Assembly (NCBI GenBank): GCA_947629855.1
Contig: CANRFI010000001.1
Coordinates: 7,910 to 71,909, forward strand
Direction of reading: 5' to 3'
Origin: an uncultured Clostridia bacterium
Lineage (GTDB): Bacteria > Bacillota_A > Clostridia > TANB77 > CAG-508
Length of the DNA: 64,000 nucleotides
In this document: piece by piece, positions 1 through 8,761 of the stretch
How the letters are laid out: each line of letters opens with the position of its first letter
How positions within the stretch are numbered: the stretch's first letter is position 1
The notes under the pieces: generated by a model
The model's database searches: none
The model's input: only the letters and a program-made list of their open reading frames with translations
Told to the model about the DNA's origin: nothing
Translations under genes and position numbers: made by a program

Positions 1-2
1 AT

Positions 3-170
3 ATAAATAAAATTAATAAAGACATTTCAAAATTAAATAAAAAAGATAGCTCTCTAAAAATCATAAATTGCTATGATATACAAGAAGTTGGAGAGAATTT
101 AGAGCAAATTATGTCACAATATAATATTGTTTTAAGTACAGAAGGAGAAAAAGAAATAGAAAAAATATAA
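3..170 (+). CDS. C-terminal end of an unidentified protein (partial)
   Basis: An open frame enters from the left edge and ends at TAA 168-170, giving the last 55 residues of a Lys/Ile/Asn-rich protein that ends in EGEKEIEKI. No motif is recognisable in this fragment. It is followed by a promoter for the next gene and no clear terminator. That it is coding is supported only by the uninterrupted frame and the host-like codon use. Confidence 0.5.
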   Translation: MNKINKDISKLNKKDSSLKIINCYDIQEVGENLEQIMSQYNIVLSTEGEKEIEKI

Positions 171-178
171 AAAAATAG

Positions 179-207
179 TTGATAAATTTCTAAAAATAGT
201 ATATAAA
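179..207 (+). promoter_or_regulatory. Putative sigma-A promoter of the UDP-sugar pyrophosphorylase gene
   Basis: TTGATA (179-184) and TATAAA (202-207) are separated by 17 bp, about 70 bp upstream of the ATG at 277. Confidence 0.5.
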
Positions 208-276
208 TAATAAGATAGATAAATTTTATCTATCTTTATTGAGTATATATACTATAAAACAGAAAGGAAAATCACT

Positions 277-1528
277 ATGGAAAACAAAATAGATGCAATG
301 AAAGGAATTCTAAAAAAATATGGACAAGAACATTTAGAAGCACAATATCAAAAATTAGATGAAGAAAAAAAGAAATTATTATTAAATCAAATAGAAAGAA
401 TTGATTTTGAATTGATTGCAAATTTATATAACAATACAAAAAAGGAAATAAAACAAAATCAAGATCAAATAACACCAATAGAATATTTAGACAAGTATAA
501 ATTATATGATGAATATAAATATTATGAAAAAATCGGAGAAAAAGCAATAAGAGAAGGAAAATTAGCAGTTGTAACGATGGCAGGAGGACAAGGTACAAGA
601 CTTCGGACATAATGGACCAAAAGGAACTTATGATATAGGATTAGAATCACATAAATCATTATTTGAATTATTAGGTGATTATATAAAAGAACAAGAGAAA
701 AAATATGATGTTACAATTCCTTGGTTTATTATGACAAGTAGAGAAAATAACAAGCAAACTACAGAATTTTTCGAGAAACATAAAAACTTTGGATTCCAAA
801 AAGATAAAAACCTATTCTTCTTCATCCAAGGGGAATTACCTATGATTGATACAGAAGGGAAAATCCTAATAGGAGAAGATGGATTAATAAAAGAAGCGGC
901 AGATGGTCATGGAGGAATTTATGAATCACTTGTAAAAAACGGAATGACCAAAAAAATGCAAGAAATGGGTATAAAATGGGTATTTATCGGAGGAGTAGAT
1001 AATTGCTTAGTAAAAATGGTAGATCCTGTTTTAATGGGAATTGCAATTGACAAAGGAGTAACAGTTGCTTGTAAATCTGTAGTAAAAGCAAACCCACAAG
1101 AAAAAGTAGGAGTTTTCTGCAAAAGAAATGGAAAACCAAACGTAATAGAATATTCTGAAATAACAGAAGAAATGGCAGAAGCCAAAGATAGTAATGGAGA
1201 ATTATTATATGGAGAATCTCACATTTTATGCAATTTATTTAGTATAGATGCAATAGAACGAATGGGAGCAAATCCATTACCATATCATAAAGCTTATAAA
1301 AAAGCAAAATATATAGATAAAAATGGAAAACTCATAGAACCAGATTCACCAAACGCATATAAATTTGAAGCATTTCTATTTGATGCTTTTGGAGAAGTAG
1401 ATGAAATGGCAGTTCTTAGAGTAAAAAGAGAAGAAGAATTTGCACCAGTTAAAAATGCTGATTCCGCAGGTGTTGACTGTCCAAAAACAGCAAGAGAACT
1501 ATATAAGAAATTTTATCATATAGACTAA
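277..1528 (+). CDS. UDP-sugar pyrophosphorylase (UDPGP family), read through a +1 shift at CGG 604-606
   Basis: Makes a UDP-sugar (UDP-GlcNAc or UDP-glucose) from UTP and sugar-1-phosphate. Residues 102-108 are the nucleotide-binding GGQGTRL. The family then needs Gly followed by xxxPKG; here the frame reads CTT CGG ACA TAA and stops. Skipping the C of CGG gives CTT-GGA-CAT and restores GHNGPKG plus about 300 further residues (GGVDN, family-typical C-terminus KFEAFLFD..), 416 aa in all, close to family length. The ATG at 277 follows a purine-rich stretch (AGAAAGGAAA). The phosphohexomutase gene follows, which fits one sugar-nucleotide pathway. Sugar specificity cannot be decided from the sequence. 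Confidence 0.9.
604..607 (+). other. +1 frameshift site (CGGA) in UDP-sugar pyrophosphorylase
   Basis: In-frame codon 110 is CGG after CTT. Skipping C604 reads GGA, the conserved Gly of the GTRLGxxxPKG motif. The zero frame stops two codons later (ACA TAA). Confidence 0.9.
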
Positions 1529-1560
1529 GGGATTTGATATATCATTCAAATCCCTTTTAA
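1527..1560 (+). terminator. Rho-independent terminator
   Basis: AAGGGATTTGA (1527-1537) pairs perfectly with TCAAATCCCTT (1546-1556) across an 8-nt loop. It overlaps the stop codon of the pyrophosphorylase gene and is followed by only a short T tract. Confidence 0.75.
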
Positions 1561-1568
1561 AATTAACC

Positions 1569-1597
1569 TTGTAAAATACAACAATATAAAGTATAAT
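1569..1597 (+). promoter_or_regulatory. Putative sigma-A promoter of the phosphohexomutase gene
   Basis: TTGTAA (1569-1574), 17-bp spacer, TATAAT (1592-1597), just upstream of an AGGAGG ribosome-binding site. Confidence 0.5.
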
Positions 1598-1623
1598 ATT
1601 AATATAAAAAAGGAGGAGATAAA

Positions 1624-3348
1624 ATGAATTATATGGAAGAATACCAAAAATGGTGTGAAAGTGAAGAATTTGATGAAGAAACAAAAAAAGAATTATTGGA
1701 AATAAAAAATAATAGAGAAGAAATAGAAGACAGATTTTACAAAGAATTAGAATTTGGAACAGCAGGATTAAGGGGAATAATTGGAGCAGGAACAAATAGA
1801 ATGAACAAATACACAGTAGGAAAAGCAACACAAGGTTTAGCAAACTACATATTAGAGCAAGGAACACAAAATAAAGGGGTAGCAATAAGTTATGACTCAA
1901 GAAAAATGTCAAAAGAATTTAGTATGCAAACAGCACTAATTCTTTGTGCAAATGGAATAAAAGCATATTTGTTTAAAAACCTAAGACCAGTACCAGAATT
2001 ATCTTTTGCAGTAAGAAATTTAGGATGTACAGCAGGAGTTATGATAACAGCAAGTCATAATCCACCAAAATACAATGGATATAAAGTATATTGGGAAGAT
2101 GGAGCGCAAATCGTAGCACCAAGAGATAAAGACATTATAAACAAAGTAAGAAGTGTTAAAAGTTTTAATGATATCAAACAAACAACAGAAGAAGAAGCAT
2201 TAGAAAAAGGATTATTAAAAATAATTGACACAGAAATGGATGATAAATATTTAAAAGTTCTAAAAAATGCTGTTCTAAATCCTGAAATTATGAAAGAACA
2301 AGGCAAAAAAATAAAAATAGTATATACACCTTTACATGGAACAGGAAATACAGTAACAGAAAGACTTTTAACAGAATTGGGACTAGAAAATGTTTATGTT
2401 GTTCCAGAACAAAGTAAGCCAGATGGAAATTTTCCAACAGTAGACTATCCAAATCCAGAAGATCCTAAAGCATTTAAGATGGCATTAGAATTAGCTAAAA
2501 AAGTAGATGCAGATGTAGTTTTAGCAACAGACCCAGATGCAGACCGTTTAGGAATATTTGCAAAAGATGCAAAAACAGGAGAATATATGACTTATACAGG
2601 AAATATGTCAGCTTTACTAATTGCAGAATACCGAATTTCACAAATGAAGGAAAAGAAAATTTTACCACAAAATGGAATGTTTATAACAACAGTAGTATCT
2701 TCAAATTTAGCAAAAGCAATCAGCAAACAATACAATTTAGAATGCATTGAAGTATTAACAGGATTTAAAAATATTGGTAAAGTAATGAGAGAAGCAGAAG
2801 AAAAACAAGATAAAACATATGTATTTGGCTATGAAGAAAGTTATGGTTGCTTAATTGGTGATTATGCTAGAGATAAAGATGGTATTGCAGCTGTTATGGC
2901 ACTTTGCGAAGCAGCGTGTTATTATATGTCAAAAGGAAAAACACTATGGGATGCAATGATAGATATTTACGAAAAATATGGATATTATCAAGAAGCACAA
3001 GTATCAATTGTAAGAGAGGGAGCTCAAGGAGCACAAGAAATAAAAGATATGATGACAAAAATGAGAAATACACAAATAAGTAAAATAGGAAATTATAAAG
3101 TATTAACATTTAAAGATATTGACCAAGACATTGTAAAAAATATGCAAACGGGAGAAATCACAAAAACAGGATTACCTCAATCAAATGTACTTTATTATGA
3201 ATTGGAAGACGATAGTTGGTGTTGTATTAGACCATCTGGAACAGAGCCAAAAATAAAATTATATATTGGAATAAAAGCAAATACAAAGCAAGAAGCAAAT
3301 CAAAAATTAGAGGAACTAAAAAATGCTATGTTAAAAATAGTAGAATAA
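1624..3348 (+). CDS. Phosphoglucomutase/phosphomannomutase (alpha-D-phosphohexomutase)
   Basis: Interconverts hexose-6-phosphate and hexose-1-phosphate, feeding glycolysis and sugar-nucleotide synthesis. The 574-residue length matches the PgcA-type bacterial phosphoglucomutases. Visible motifs: FGTAGLRG near residue 41; the phosphoserine loop TASHNPPKYNGYK near 142; the metal-binding DPDADRLG near 305; the sugar-binding GYEES near 402; and the phosphate-binding RPSGTEPKIK near the C-terminus. AGGAGGAGATAAA precedes ATG 1624. It stands alone between two terminators. PgcA rather than ManB is inferred from length. Confidence 0.93.
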   Translation: MNYMEEYQKWCESEEFDEETKKELLEIKNNREEIEDRFYKELEFGTAGLRGIIGAGTNRMNKYTVGKATQGLANYILEQGTQNKGVAISYDSRKMSKEFSMQTALILCANGIKAYLFKNLRPVPELSFAVRNLGCTAGVMITASHNPPKYNGYKVYWEDGAQIVAPRDKDIINKVRSVKSFNDIKQTTEEEALEKGLLKIIDTEMDDKYLKVLKNAVLNPEIMKEQGKKIKIVYTPLHGTGNTVTERLLTELGLENVYVVPEQSKPDGNFPTVDYPNPEDPKAFKMALELAKKVDADVVLATDPDADRLGIFAKDAKTGEYMTYTGNMSALLIAEYRISQMKEKKILPQNGMFITTVVSSNLAKAISKQYNLECIEVLTGFKNIGKVMREAEEKQDKTYVFGYEESYGCLIGDYARDKDGIAAVMALCEAACYYMSKGKTLWDAMIDIYEKYGYYQEAQVSIVREGAQGAQEIKDMMTKMRNTQISKIGNYKVLTFKDIDQDIVKNMQTGEITKTGLPQSNVLYYELEDDSWCCIRPSGTEPKIKLYIGIKANTKQEANQKLEELKNAMLKIVE

Positions 3349-3361
3349 TAATGTTAAAGAT

Positions 3362-3402
3362 AAGCCTAAAACTATATTTTAAATTTAGTTTTAGGCTTTA
3401 AA
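3362..3402. terminator. Bidirectional rho-independent terminator
   Basis: AAGCCTAAAACTA (3362-3374) pairs with TAGTTTTAGGCTT (3386-3398), flanked by A and T runs. It serves the converging phosphohexomutase (+) and ttcA-like (-) genes. Confidence 0.8.
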
Positions 3403-3415
3403 AATTTACATAAAA

Positions 3416-4126
3416 TCAATTTGTTTTCCAATCTGGCAGATTTCTTTGAATAGCTCCAAAAAGATTTGCACGAAACATTGGAATACTTTTAGACATAGAA
3501 AAAATAAAATTTTTCATATCTTCTCTTTTTGACACACCATCCATAGGACAAACTTTTGGCATAATTTCTAAGTTATTTTTTTTAACAAATCTTTTAGTTT
3601 CTTTTTCAGGAGTATATACAAGAGGTCTAATAAGAGTAATTTTAGTTCGGTCCATATAACTTACTGGTGAAAATGTATTAATACTTCCAGTATAAAATAA
3701 ATTTAATAAAAAAGTTTCTAAAACATCATCTTGATTATGACCTATAGCAATTTTATTACATCCTTCTCTAATTGCTATAGAATTAATTACTCCTCTTCTA
3801 AAGTTAGCACAAAGAGAACAAGGATTTTTTTCCTTTCTAATATCAAAAACAATTTCTTTTGCATTGCTATTTTCAATAAATAATGGGACATTTAAATCAT
3901 CACATACTTTTTGTAAAAGATTAGTATCAAAAAAATCAAAGCCGGGATTTATACTAATTGCAATAAATTCAAAATTTTTTGGATAAAATCTTTGCAATGC
4001 TTTAAAGGCGTACAACATAGTAATCGAGTCTTTTCCACCAGATAAGCATACACCTATTTTGTCATTTTCATTTATCATTTTATATTCTTCGATTGCTTTT
4101 CTCATATGACTTAAAATTCTTTGCAT
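3416..4126 (-). CDS. TtcA/TilS-type tRNA thiolation or PP-loop ATPase
   Basis: An N-type ATP pyrophosphatase of the TtcA branch (tRNA 2-thiocytidine-32 synthesis), 236 residues. Visible: PP-loop SGGKDS, paired cysteines in CSLCANFRRG, the GHNQDDVLET motif, and KVCPMD near the C-terminus. I chose ATG 4126 because GGTGA lies just upstream; an upstream extension in frame has no ribosome-binding site. It runs divergently from tRNA-Arg(CCU), whose anticodon loop carries C32, the base TtcA modifies. TtcA substrates in enterobacteria include several tRNA-Arg species. The exact substrate here is inference. Confidence 0.75.
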   Translation of the reverse strand: MQRILSHMRKAIEEYKMINENDKIGVCLSGGKDSITMLYAFKALQRFYPKNFEFIAISINPGFDFFDTNLLQKVCDDLNVPLFIENSNAKEIVFDIRKEKNPCSLCANFRRGVINSIAIREGCNKIAIGHNQDDVLETFLLNLFYTGSINTFSPVSYMDRTKITLIRPLVYTPEKETKRFVKKNNLEIMPKVCPMDGVSKREDMKNFIFSMSKSIPMFRANLFGAIQRNLPDWKTN

Positions 4127-4155
4127 TTTTATCACCAATATTATTATAACAGATA

Positions 4156-4184
4156 TTGTCAATAGAAGAAAAATATGTTAAAAT
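4156..4184 (+). promoter_or_regulatory. Putative promoter of tRNA-Arg and tadA
   Basis: TTGTCA (4156-4161), 17-bp spacer, TAAAAT (4179-4184), ending 24 nt before the tRNA. Confidence 0.5.
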
Positions 4185-4208
4185 ATCAATACATAAAAAA
4201 TTACATAT

Positions 4209-4284
<76 letters not shown>

Positions 4285-4326
4285 AAATTAAAAAGTATAT
4301 AAAATAAAAAGGCAAGTGATAAATAA

Positions 4327-4798
4327 ATGACAATAGAAGAAAAATGGATGCGGAGAAGCTTTAAAAGAAGCAAAAAAAGCAGAAGAAAAATTAGAAATAC
4401 CAGTAGGATGCGTAATTATAAAAGATGGGAAAATTATAGCAAGAGCACATAACCAAAAAGAAACAAAATCAGATACAACAAAACATGCTGAAATAATAGC
4501 AATTCAAAAAGCAAGTAAAAAAATAGGACAATGGAGACTACTAGATTGTGAAATGTATGTAACATTAGAGCCATGCCCTATGTGTGCAGGTGCATTAATA
4601 CAATCAAGAATAAAAAAAATTTACATAGGCACAATGGATGAAAAAACAGGAGCATGTGGATCTGTATTAAACTTATTAACTGATTACGAATTTAATCATA
4701 AAATAGAAATAGAAAAAGGAATTCGAAAAGAAGAATGTGAAAAAATATTAAAAGAATTTTTTAAAAAGCTAAGAAAAGTAAAAAAGGAGAAAAAATGA
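4327..4798 (+). CDS. tadA: tRNA adenosine(34) deaminase TadA, read through a +1 shift at CGG 4351-4353
   Basis: TadA deaminates A34 of tRNA-Arg(ACG) to inosine, so that one tRNA reads CGU, CGC and CGA but not CGG. Deaminase motifs are intact: HAE in KHAEIIAIQ and PCPMCAGAL with two zinc cysteines. The zero frame from ATG 4327 reads ..EKW-ATG-CGG-AGA into nonsense; skipping C4351 gives MGEALKEAKKAEEKLEIPVG, the expected N-terminal helix, for 156 aa in all. Gly is not strictly conserved at this position (E. coli has Arg), but the downstream frame requires the shift. The ribosome-binding site is weak. The stop overlaps the next ATG by 4 nt (ATGA). Confidence 0.9.
4351..4354 (+). other. +1 frameshift site (CGGA) in tadA
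   Basis: Codon 9 is CGG after ATG. Skipping C4351 gives GGA GAA GCT TTA and enters the deaminase frame. The zero frame is lysine/arginine-rich nonsense that ends before the catalytic motifs. Confidence 0.88.
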
Positions 4799-5547
4799 TA
4801 AGCAAAATAAAAAACATAGTAGCTAAGAAATATTTTCATATAGTAGTAATTATTTTAATAATAGTTATTTTTTTATTTGCACTTGGAATAATGGTATTAA
4901 GGTATAATGTTGAAGGAGAAACCAATATGCCTTTTGAACTAACAAAAATATCATTAATTAGTTCTTGTGAAGGAAAAGATATAGAATCAACAGACACTAA
5001 ATGGGCATTTGATGTATACCAAAGTAATGATATCTATCTATATATAGATAAAAACAAAAATTTCAAAGAAACACAAGCCATTGAATCAATAACAATTGAT
5101 AACATACAAATTGAATCAAACAAAAAAGATAACATAAAATTATACAAACCAGATGAAAACCCTGACAACAAATTATTTAAAAACACAGAAGAAAATATAG
5201 TTGAAAATATAAATTATAAAGGAGAAATGGAATCAAACTTAAAAAACTTAACTATTTCAAATCAGGGAGGAATAATTGCATTTCGTATTTCAAATGATAA
5301 TTTAGCAAAATACACTTCAAATGATGAAATTATTAACCATTTGGAATTACTAAAAAAAGCAGAAGTAGCGCAAGAGGATCTAAATGCAAAAATTACATTT
5401 GATTTAACAATAAAAATTGCAGAAGAAAACCAATACAAAACAACAATTAATTTGGAACTTCCAGTAGAAGATGTTATAGAACAAGGAACTACTTCAAAAG
5501 AGATAACAGATGTAAAAGATTTTATATTTAAAAGAGTGAATAATTAA
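4795..5547 (+). CDS. Single-pass membrane protein of unknown function
   Basis: 250 residues with a short basic N-terminus, one hydrophobic segment near residues 14-36, and a long extracytoplasmic-looking domain rich in Asn, Lys and Glu. No family recognised. It is translationally coupled to tadA by an ATGA overlap, so the two are co-expressed; a functional link is not implied. Confidence 0.7.
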   Translation: MISKIKNIVAKKYFHIVVIILIIVIFLFALGIMVLRYNVEGETNMPFELTKISLISSCEGKDIESTDTKWAFDVYQSNDIYLYIDKNKNFKETQAIESITIDNIQIESNKKDNIKLYKPDENPDNKLFKNTEENIVENINYKGEMESNLKNLTISNQGGIIAFRISNDNLAKYTSNDEIINHLELLKKAEVAQEDLNAKITFDLTIKIAEENQYKTTINLELPVEDVIEQGTTSKEITDVKDFIFKRVNN

Positions 5548-5557
5548 CCGAAATTAC

Positions 5558-5586
5558 TTGATAAAATCTAAAAATAAGTATATAAT
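5558..5586 (+). promoter_or_regulatory. Promoter of the SRP RNA
   Basis: TTGATA (5558-5563), 17-bp spacer, TATAAT (5581-5586), ending 6 nt before the predicted RNA start. Confidence 0.7.
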
Positions 5587-5592
5587 ACAAAT

Positions 5593-5730
5593 GGTTGCAT
5601 AGCTTAATCTTTGTATGGAGAGAATCCAATAAAGACCTATGAATCTTGTCAGGTCCGGAAGGAAGCAGCAATAAGTAGATATCTTTATGTGGAGTCTTTC
5701 CATAGAGAGATTAAGGAAAGCAACTTTTTT
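5593..5730 (+). ncRNA. ffs: Signal recognition particle RNA (4.5S/scRNA type)
   Basis: The conserved SRP domain is seen as GTCAGGTCCGGAAGGAAGCAGC-type sequence around 5647-5670 (asymmetric loop plus GGAA tetraloop). Flanking arms pair back (GTTGC near 5594 with GCAAC near 5720; TAATCT with AGATTA) to form the long hairpin. A T run follows. It lies directly upstream of dnaX, a common Firmicutes arrangement. Confidence 0.93.
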
Positions 5731-5752
5731 TAATAGGATGTGATAAATAATA

Positions 5753-7384
5753 ATGAGTTATACAGCTTTATATAGAAAATTTAGACCAATTACATTTTCA
5801 GAAATGGTAGGTCAAGAACATATAACAAAAACACTAAAAAATCAAATAATAGCAAGTCGTGTAGGTCATGCATATTTATTCAATGGAGGAAGAGGAACAG
5901 GAAAAACATCTGCTGCTAAAATTTTAGCAAGAGCAATAAATTGTTTAAATCCTAAAAACGGAGAACCTTGTAATGAATGTGAAATATGCAAAGGTGCAAT
6001 TTCTGGATCATTAACAGATATAGTAGAAATGGATGCAGCTTCAAACAATAGTGTTGAAGATATTAGAAGCATAAGAGAAGAAGTAAACTTTTTACCAACA
6101 AAAGCAAAATATAGAGTCTACATTATTGATGAGGTGCATATGCTTTCACAAGGGGCATTTAATGCATTGCTAAAAACACTAGAAGAACCTCCAGAACACG
6201 TTAAATTTATCCTAGCAACAACAGAACCACAAAAATTACCAGCAACAATTTTATCTAGATGTCAAAGATTTGACTTTAAAAGAATCTCAAACGAGGATAT
6301 TATAAAAAGACTAGAAATTGTTTGCAAAGAAAGTAACATAGAAGCAACAAAAGAAGCATTATTTACAATAGCAGCTTTGTCAGAAGGAGCAATGAGAGAC
6401 AGTTTATCAATATTAGAAAGATGTGTGCAAGATGGAGAAAACAAAATAGATGAAGACAAAGTAAAAGAATTAGTAGGCATTCCTAAAACAATATTTGTAA
6501 GCAATCTTTTAAAATCAATCATGGAATATAATGTACATCAAGCATTAGAAACAATTGATCAAATACTAAAAGAAGGAAAAGACATTTCTAATTTGATTTG
6601 GGAAATGATTAAATACATAAAAGATGTGCTTATATATCAAGTAACTAAAAAAGCTGACTTATATAATGAAGAAGAAAAAAAACAAATAGAAGAATTTGCA
6701 AAAAGCATACAAAAAGAAAGGTTAGTAGACTTAATAGATCAATTATCATTACTTGAGACACAAATCAAATCGACAACTCAAAAAACTATTGTATTTGAAG
6801 CAGGAATAATTAGACTATGCAATAAGCAAACAATAGCTAATAGTAATATTGAAGAAAGAGTAAAAAAAATAGAGCAATATTTAAAATCAGGAGCAAAACA
6901 AAATCAACCTACACAAAACATCAATCAAGAAGAATTAAGATTTGTAAATAATACAACTCCAACATCTAATAATCAAAATAAAACTAAACAAGATAATACA
7001 ACTAAAGAAAAAAATCAACAAAAACCAAATAAATTAGCAAACAATCAAAATACAGAAGAATATTGGCCAGAAATAATAAATGACTTAAGGAAAAATGGTA
7101 AAATAGTATTATACACAAACTTACTAGGAACAAAAGCAAAACAAATCAATGATATGACAGTAGAAATTGAATTTCCACAAGGAATTACATCATTTGGAAA
7201 AACAGTATTAGAAAAACAAGAAAACATAAGAGAAATATCTAGATTGGTTTCCATTGCTTGTGGAAAGGAAATGCAAGTAAAATATAATATAGGGCAAAAT
7301 AATCAAAATAATGTAATGTCAAAAGAAGAAAATTTACAAAATTTTGCAAATCAATCTGACATACCATTTAATATAATAGATTAG
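5753..7384 (+). CDS. dnaX: DNA polymerase III subunit gamma/tau
   Basis: The clamp-loader ATPase, 543 residues. It opens with the characteristic ALYRKFRP and SEMVGQEH. Walker A is GGRGTGKT near residue 45; a four-cysteine zinc module follows (CLNP..CNECEIC); Walker B is in IIDEVHML; sensor 1 is ATTEP and the arginine-finger region is LSRCQRF. Residues about 375-430 form a Gln/Asn-rich linker to a C-terminal tau-like domain. It heads dnaX-ybaB-recR. I see no obvious internal gamma-making slippery site. Confidence 0.96.
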   Translation: MSYTALYRKFRPITFSEMVGQEHITKTLKNQIIASRVGHAYLFNGGRGTGKTSAAKILARAINCLNPKNGEPCNECEICKGAISGSLTDIVEMDAASNNSVEDIRSIREEVNFLPTKAKYRVYIIDEVHMLSQGAFNALLKTLEEPPEHVKFILATTEPQKLPATILSRCQRFDFKRISNEDIIKRLEIVCKESNIEATKEALFTIAALSEGAMRDSLSILERCVQDGENKIDEDKVKELVGIPKTIFVSNLLKSIMEYNVHQALETIDQILKEGKDISNLIWEMIKYIKDVLIYQVTKKADLYNEEEKKQIEEFAKSIQKERLVDLIDQLSLLETQIKSTTQKTIVFEAGIIRLCNKQTIANSNIEERVKKIEQYLKSGAKQNQPTQNINQEELRFVNNTTPTSNNQNKTKQDNTTKEKNQQKPNKLANNQNTEEYWPEIINDLRKNGKIVLYTNLLGTKAKQINDMTVEIEFPQGITSFGKTVLEKQENIREISRLVSIACGKEMQVKYNIGQNNQNNVMSKEENLQNFANQSDIPFNIID

Positions 7385-7405
7385 CAAAAAGAAAGGAGAA
7401 AAAAG

Positions 7406-7753
7406 ATGAGTAAAAGAGGAGGTTTCCCAGGAGGAATGGGAGGATTTGGCGGAATGAATATTAATAACTTAATGAAAGAAGCAAAAAAAATGCAAGCAGA
7501 TATGGAAAAATCACAAGCAGAATTAGCAGTTAAAGAATTTGATGCATCAGCTGGTGGAGGAGCAGTAACCGTAAAAGTATCTGGAGAAAAGGTTATAAAA
7601 GAAATTAAAATAAAGCCAGAAGTATTAGATCCAGATGATGTAGAGATGTTAGAAGACTTAATTTTAACGTGTATAAATGAAGCATTAAGAAAAGTAGATA
7701 GTGAACAAGCAGCACAGTTAGGAAAATTTAATATACCAGGAATGGGGTTCTAA
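7406..7753 (+). CDS. YbaB/EbfC family nucleoid-associated protein
   Basis: A 115-residue DNA-binding protein. A Gly/Met-rich start ([14 protein letters not shown]) is followed by the family core [20 protein letters not shown] and [25 protein letters not shown]. It sits between dnaX and recR, as in most Firmicutes. AAAGGAG precedes ATG 7406. Confidence 0.93.
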   Translation: MSKRGGFPGGMGGFGGMNINNLMKEAKKMQADMEKSQAELAVKEFDASAGGGAVTVKVSGEKVIKEIKIKPEVLDPDDVEMLEDLILTCINEALRKVDSEQAAQLGKFNIPGMGF

Positions 7754-7757
7754 AAAA

Positions 7758-8357
7758 ATGTCATTATATTCACCATCAATAGAAAAATTGATAGAAAGTT
7801 TTGAAAGATTGCCAAGCATTGGGCATAAAACTGCCGCAAGGCTTGCTTTTTATATGTTAAATTGCTCAGAAGAAGAAACAAAAGAATTTATAGACTCAAT
7901 TGTAAATGCAAAGAAAAATTTAAAATATTGCAGTAAATGTTTTAATATTTCAGACACAGATCCATGTTTTATTTGCTCAAATAGTAAGAGAGATACTTCT
8001 ATAATATGTGTAGTAGAAGATGTAAGAGACATAATTGCAATGGAAAAAACACACGAATTCAAAGGAGTTTATCATGTTTTGCACGGTTCAATTTCACCAA
8101 TGAACGGAATAGGACCAGATGACATAAAAATAAAAGAACTTTTAGCAAGATTAATGAATGGAGAAGTAAAAGAAGTAATACTAGCTACTAACCCTAGAGT
8201 AGAAGGAGAAGCAACAGCAATGTACTTATCTAAGCTAATAAAACCATTAGGAATTAAAGTAACAAGAATTGCTCACGGAATTCCAGTTGGTGGAGACTTA
8301 GAATATACAGATGAAATAACTCTTACAAAAGCATTAGAGGGAAGAAGAGAATTATAA
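7758..8357 (+). CDS. recR: Recombination mediator RecR
   Basis: Works with RecF/RecO to load RecA on gapped DNA. The 199-residue length is typical. A helix-hairpin-helix precedes [14 protein letters not shown]; the zinc finger is [16 protein letters not shown]; the Toprim core is [14 protein letters not shown] and [19 protein letters not shown]; the C-terminus [22 protein letters not shown] is canonical. It starts 4 nt after the ybaB stop, so it is coupled. Confidence 0.96.
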   Translation: MSLYSPSIEKLIESFERLPSIGHKTAARLAFYMLNCSEEETKEFIDSIVNAKKNLKYCSKCFNISDTDPCFICSNSKRDTSIICVVEDVRDIIAMEKTHEFKGVYHVLHGSISPMNGIGPDDIKIKELLARLMNGEVKEVILATNPRVEGEATAMYLSKLIKPLGIKVTRIAHGIPVGGDLEYTDEITLTKALEGRREL

Positions 8358-8385
8358 AATATATGGAATATTTTAACAATTTTTA

Positions 8386-8414
8386 TTGAAAAAATATAAA
8401 AATAGTGATACAAT
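8386..8414 (+). promoter_or_regulatory. Putative promoter of the AbrB-like gene
   Basis: TTGAAA (8386-8391), 17-bp spacer, TACAAT (8409-8414). Downstream, CCTTTT (8425-8430) can pair with AAAAGG (8440-8445) right at the GGGGAGG ribosome-binding site, so initiation may be modulated. Confidence 0.5.
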
Positions 8415-8457
8415 TATTATGTAACCTTTTAACCTAACCAAAAGGGGAGGAAAAGAT

Positions 8458-8748
8458 ATGACAACTAAAATTATAAGGGGAATTGACAACCAGGGAAGGC
8501 TATCTTTAGGAATTGGTCTCATACAAATGTGTGATTTAGAAATTAGCAAGAATGTTGCAATTTGTAGATTAGACCAAAAACGGATTATGCTTCGTAACAC
8601 TTATGACATCAAAGATTGTATAGTTTTACAGATTGCAAAAATAGATTCAAAAGGTCGAATTTGTATCTCAAAAGAAATTACACAGCAAACAAAAGAGTTC
8701 GACATTTATGCACTAAATGGAACCCTTATACTAGAAGAAGCACACTAA
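8458..8748 (+). CDS. Tandem SpoVT/AbrB-like DNA-binding protein with the one zero-frame CGG
   Basis: 96 residues with two swapped-hairpin-like halves: IIRGIDNQGRLSLG..RIMLRN and AKIDSKGRICISKEI, typical of AbrB/SpoVT-type regulators. GGGGAGG precedes ATG 8458. Arginine codons are mixed (AGG, AGA, CGG, CGT, CGA) and CAG/CTC occur, unlike the AGA-dominated neighbours, suggesting recent acquisition. Codon 42 is CGG (8581-8583) after CAA AAA, and here the zero frame clearly continues into the second domain; a +1 shift would end the protein at about 54 aa. This is the only counterexample I found to the CGG rule. Its target is unknown. Confidence 0.8.
   Translation: MTTKIIRGIDNQGRLSLGIGLIQMCDLEISKNVAICRLDQKRIMLRNTYDIKDCIVLQIAKIDSKGRICISKEITQQTKEFDIYALNGTLILEEAH
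8581..8584 (+). other. In-frame CGG read without a shift (exception)
   Basis: The context CAA AAA CGG AT is the same as at the first pilin site (36922), yet here the domain continues in the zero frame. Either CGG can be read as a sense codon at some level, or the site is a switch giving a truncated +1 product. Confidence 0.6.
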
Positions 8749-8760
8749 CTGTGTGCTTTT
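8739..8760 (+). terminator. Rho-independent terminator
   Basis: AGCACAC (8739-8745) / GTGTGCT (8751-8757), 5-nt loop, then a T run. It overlaps the stop codon of the AbrB-like gene. Confidence 0.75.
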
Positions 8761-8761
8761 T

